A stretch of 15,527 bases of DNA from positions 1-15,527 of the forward strand of contig CAMWRN010000026.1 of assembly GCA_947176675.1 (NCBI GenBank), in the 5' to 3' direction. Positions 13,639-15,527 of this stretch are shown piece after piece. The translations under genes and the position numbers were made by a program. Origin of the DNA: an uncultured Clostridia bacterium (GTDB taxonomy: Bacteria > Bacillota > Clostridia > Oscillospirales > Ruminococcaceae). The number at the start of each line of letters is the position of its first letter. The first letter of the stretch is position 1. The notes beneath the pieces are model-generated. The model was not told the DNA's origin. It worked only from the letters and a program-made list of their open reading frames with translations, and did no database searches.

Positions 13639-14304
13639 TCAGTCAGACAGATTGCCCCGCAAAAACATAAGCAGCTTTTTTTCGCGGCGGGACACCTGCA
13701 CCTGTGACATTCCCAAAGCTTCGGCGGTGCGGGTCTGGGTCATGTCCTTGAAGTAGCGGCAGTATATGAGACGGCGGTCGGTCTCGTCAAGCGCGCCGAG
13801 AGCCTGTCTCAGGGAAAGTATATCCACAAGCTCCGCGTCGGGAGCGGGTTCGGCTATGTCGATCTGTCCCTCGTCGCCGTTTTCTGGGTTTGCCGTAAGG
13901 GACACTGCGGGAAGATTTACAGCAATGGCTTCGGCAACGTCTTCGGGGGAGGAGTCCGTCAACTCCGCAAGCTCGGAAACGGCAGGTTCTCTTCCGTGAA
14001 GAAGCATGAACTGTTCCCTTGCTCTGGATATTCTCATGCCAAGCTCCCGTACGGAACGGCTTACCTTTACCGATCCTCCGTCGCGAAAAAGCCGTTTTAT
14101 TTCACCGAGTATAACGGGTACGGCGTATGTTGAGAATTTCACACCCCTGTCACGGTCGAAAGCAGCGGCAGCTTTGACAAGACCCACGCAGCCCGCGCCG
14201 TAAAGGTCGTCGTACTCTATGCCCTTGCCTCTAAAACGGTTTGCGCACAGGTGGACAAGACCAAGATTTTCTTCCGCAAGTCTGTTGTCTTTCAGAGAGT
14301 TCAC
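13639..14304 (-). CDS. sigF: Sporulation sigma factor F
   Basis: Sigma-F is the first forespore-specific RNA polymerase sigma factor and is held inactive by SpoIIAB. The 221 residues carry region 2 (about 8-85, with ENLGLVHLCANRF, YDDLYGAGCVGLVKAAAAFD, VKFSTYAVPVILGEIKRLFRD), region 3 (about 86-135) and region 4 (about 165-215), whose helix-turn-helix is TQTRTAEALGMSQVQVSRR. B. subtilis SigF is about 255 residues; the shortfall is mostly at the N-terminus ahead of region 2. The GTG start is used because AGAAAGGA lies about ten bases before it and an in-frame stop lies a little further up. Position as third gene after spoIIAA and spoIIAB favours sigF over the closely related sigG. The 127-base gap before it is larger than usual. 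Confidence 0.94.
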   Translation of the reverse strand: MNSLKDNRLAEENLGLVHLCANRFRGKGIEYDDLYGAGCVGLVKAAAAFDRDRGVKFSTYAVPVILGEIKRLFRDGGSVKVSRSVRELGMRISRAREQFMLLHGREPAVSELAELTDSSPEDVAEAIAVNLPAVSLTANPENGDEGQIDIAEPAPDAELVDILSLRQALGALDETDRRLIYCRYFKDMTQTRTAEALGMSQVQVSRREKKLLMFLRGNLSD

Positions 14305-14431
14305 GGCGTTTTTTCCTTTCTTTTTATACTAATATCCAATCAAAAAGTGTATAAAAAATCAATTAAAAATATGCGTGTATGATTTTTGCGCAGTTTTTTA
14401 CCGGCACTTTCAATTAGAGATTAGGATTAGT
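14305..14431 (-). other. AT-rich gap between spoIIAB and sigF
   Basis: This 127-base stretch is strongly AT-rich and has no plausible coding frame. In most spore formers spoIIAB and sigF nearly touch. On the - strand it ends with the sigF ribosome binding site AGAAAGGA. TATACA and TATAAA strings are present, but I found no -35 box at a correct spacing, so I do not call a promoter. No stable hairpin with a T-run was seen. Confidence 0.5.
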
Positions 14432-14884
14432 TTATGTATCAGTTTTGTCCGAAAGGATCTTCCGCTTCATGATGACCGTTGTGCCCTTATCGGGCGTACT
14501 TCTTACAGTCACCGAATCCATAAAGCTTTCCATGACCGCGAAGCCCAGTCCTGCCCGCTCCTCCTCGGGAGCGGATGTGTACATGGGTTCCATTGCTTTT
14601 TTTATGTCGGAAATACCGCAGCCGCTGTCCCGTATTTTTATATATAGGGTGTTGTCCTCAAGAGCGCGGACTGTTATTTCTATCCTGCTTTTATCCGAGG
14701 AAGTTCCCCTGTAGGCGTGGACGATACAGTTTGTGACCGCTTCGGAAACGGCGGTTTTTATTTCCCCCACCTCGCTTACGGACGGGTCGAGCTGAGCGGC
14801 AAAGGCGGATACAACGACTCGTGAGAGTCCCTCGTTGCGGCTGTCGGCTGGAACGGTAAATTTTATCTCGTTAAGTATTTTCAT
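14432..14884 (-). CDS. spoIIAB: Anti-sigma F factor and serine kinase SpoIIAB
   Basis: SpoIIAB binds and inhibits sigma-F, and phosphorylates the anti-anti-sigma factor SpoIIAA. The 150-residue length is normal for this GHKL-fold kinase. ATP-site motifs are the N box EIKTAVSEAVTNCIVHAY (41-58, Glu48 and Asn52), the G1 box RDSGCGI (85-91, Asp86) and the G2 box RAGLGFAVMESF (110-121). The C-terminal strand DKGTTVIMKRKI completes the fold. AAGGTCAGGA precedes the ATG. It follows spoIIAA by 30 bases. All catalytic residues look intact, so the partner-switching circuit should be functional. Confidence 0.97.
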   Translation of the reverse strand: MKILNEIKFTVPADSRNEGLSRVVVSAFAAQLDPSVSEVGEIKTAVSEAVTNCIVHAYRGTSSDKSRIEITVRALEDNTLYIKIRDSGCGISDIKKAMEPMYTSAPEEERAGLGFAVMESFMDSVTVRSTPDKGTTVIMKRKILSDKTDT

Positions 14885-14914
14885 TTCCTGACCTTCTTTC
14901 TTCCTGTACTGCTG

Positions 14915-15220
14915 CTATCTGATAACGGCAAGCCTGTCCAGTCCCGCAAGACGCATGACTTTTTTTATCTGGTTCCCCGTATTCTCGATAATAACGCAGC
15001 CTCCGTAGGGCTTGACTATTTTGTACCGTCCCATAACAAGACCTATACCCGAACTGTCCATAAATGTCACGCCGTCAAAGTCCAGTATGAGCTGCTTGGG
15101 GTGATGCTTGTCTATGGCGAGGTCAATATCCTCGCGGATGGTCTTGGCAGTATGGTGGTCCACTTCGCCCGAAAGTCTGGCAATAACGGTGTTTTCCTCG
15201 GTATCTATAATAACAGGCAT
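14915..15220 (-). CDS. spoIIAA: Anti-sigma F factor antagonist SpoIIAA
   Basis: SpoIIAA is a STAS-domain protein which, when dephosphorylated by SpoIIE, frees sigma-F from SpoIIAB. The 101-residue length is close to the usual 110-117. The phosphorylation motif FMDSSGIGLVMGRY is at 53-66; Ser57 is the expected phosphate acceptor (Ser58 in B. subtilis). Other STAS features are the LSGEVDHHTA opening (16-25), the LILDFDGV strand (44-51) and the KVMRLAGLDRL helix near the end. A GAGGAAG site at 15234-15228 supports the start. It is the first gene of the operon, with about 250 genomic bases upstream and no other gene before the contig end. Confidence 0.97.
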   Translation of the reverse strand: MPVIIDTEENTVIARLSGEVDHHTAKTIREDIDLAIDKHHPKQLILDFDGVTFMDSSGIGLVMGRYKIVKPYGGCVIIENTGNQIKKVMRLAGLDRLAVIR

Positions 15221-15472
15221 TTTTTCACTTCCTCACGAATTATTTGGTACTGTATATTTTACGGCAATTGCGGCGCGGATTTTGTCACAGTCGGGCAGGA
15301 ATGTTTCGGTAAATTTTGATTCAACGCAGTATGTAATCCTAATCCCCCAAAATTTTAGACGGCGAAGCCTTTTAAAGGTCTTTCAGTATAGTGCGTTGTG
15401 CGTTAAATCAAATTTTATTTGCGTTAACGCGGTCTCACGCAATAATTTGTTGCAATCTGCGGAAAAATATGC
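15221..15472 (-). promoter_or_regulatory. Upstream region of the spoIIA operon
   Basis: This 252-base stretch has no gene that I can support. spoIIA operons in other spore formers are read by sigma-H. On the - strand AGGATTA (15340-15334) and GAAT (15322-15319) resemble the two sigma-H boxes, but they are 18 bases apart start to start, where about 21 is expected, so this is a weak call. Further out are three copies of TGCGTT (15392, 15399, 15420) and a perfect ten-base palindrome GCGTTAACGC (15421-15430), which could be a regulator site. No convincing Spo0A box was found. Confidence 0.3.
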
Positions 15473-15527
15473 CTGTCTCTTATCCCCATCTCCGAGCCCA
15501 CGAGACCGAGGCTGATCTCGTATGCCG
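15473..15527. other. Sequencing adapter with index at the right contig end
   Basis: Bases 15473-15491 match the Tn5 mosaic end at 17 of 19 positions (two A-to-C changes). Bases 15492-15506 are CCGAGCCCACGAGAC, the i7-side Nextera adapter, with no mismatch. Bases 15507-15514 (CGAGGCTG) equal the i7 index I know as N710. Bases 15515-15527 are the start of the P7 flow-cell sequence, with no mismatch. This is not genomic DNA; the last genomic base is about 15472. Confidence 0.98.

Noticed and set aside
14444..14456. Spo0A-box-like TTTTGTCCGAAA
   Set aside because: It has an extra C relative to the known box and lies inside the end of the spoIIAB coding region.
14419..15343. GATTAGGATTA found in opposite orientation on either side of spoIIAA-spoIIAB
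   Set aside because: An eleven-base match is expected by chance many times among all pairs in a window this size, and no mobile-element genes lie between the copies.
15108..15515. 135-codon + strand open frame at the right end
   Set aside because: It is antisense to spoIIAA and its last residues are translated from the sequencing adapter.
1..15527. CRISPR arrays, tRNA or rRNA genes, insertion sequences, prophage genes
   Set aside because: No regularly spaced repeats, tRNA-like cloverleaf, rRNA segment, transposase or phage protein was seen by eye.

Overview
The window reads as a contig from a low-to-mid GC, Gram-positive clostridial bacterium. The likely family is Oscillospiraceae (Ruminococcus-like). 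The grounds are a spoIIA sporulation operon, a DUF4364-type protein typical of Clostridia, Shine-Dalgarno sites of the form GAAAGGA, and the style of the aroA and aroC proteins. The assignment comes from gene content alone; no search was run. Both ends carry sequencing-adapter sequence (Nextera, i7 side). The right-hand 55 bases are adapter plus an eight-base index, and the first 37 bases are adapter-like, so the genome itself spans about 38-15472.

Region 1 (38-3701, + strand) holds the end of the shikimate pathway: a 5'-truncated aroA (EPSP synthase) and a full aroC (chorismate synthase). They are separated by a 150-base structured leader with competing GC-rich helices next to the aroC ribosome binding site. 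A four-helix membrane protein of unknown role and a DUF4364 protein follow, closed by a clear intrinsic terminator (3703-3734).

Region 2 (3740-9928, + strand) starts at a strong sigma-A promoter (TTGACT-17-TATAGT). It runs as a tight series of eight genes: an ABC ATPase with a Glu in place of the Q-loop Gln, two six-helix permeases (a LanFEG-like layout), a cytidine-deaminase-like enzyme, a VOC/glyoxalase-fold protein, an unknown membrane-anchored or secreted helical protein, a MoxR AAA+ ATPase and a DUF58 protein. Gaps are at most 34 bases and several genes overlap, so one long transcript is plausible, though internal promoters cannot be excluded. The first five genes look like a small toxin or antibiotic defence cassette. 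The last three look like a MoxR chaperone working on a cell-surface partner.

Region 3 (9929-13628) opens with a 258-base intergenic stretch holding several inverted repeats and a near-consensus promoter. Three genes follow: an SPFH-domain protein with three C-terminal zinc ribbons, a two-zinc-ribbon membrane protein, and a TPM-domain membrane protein. These match the ydjI, ydjG and ydjH partners of the B. subtilis pspA-ydjGHI envelope-stress operon, but in a different order and with no PspA gene in view. A long hairpin followed by a U-tract lies between the first and second genes and may tune their relative expression. A bidirectional terminator ends the region.

Region 4 (13639-15220, - strand) is the spoIIAA-spoIIAB-sigF operon, which controls the first forespore-specific sigma factor. 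It has an unusual 127-base AT-rich gap before a short, GTG-started sigF.
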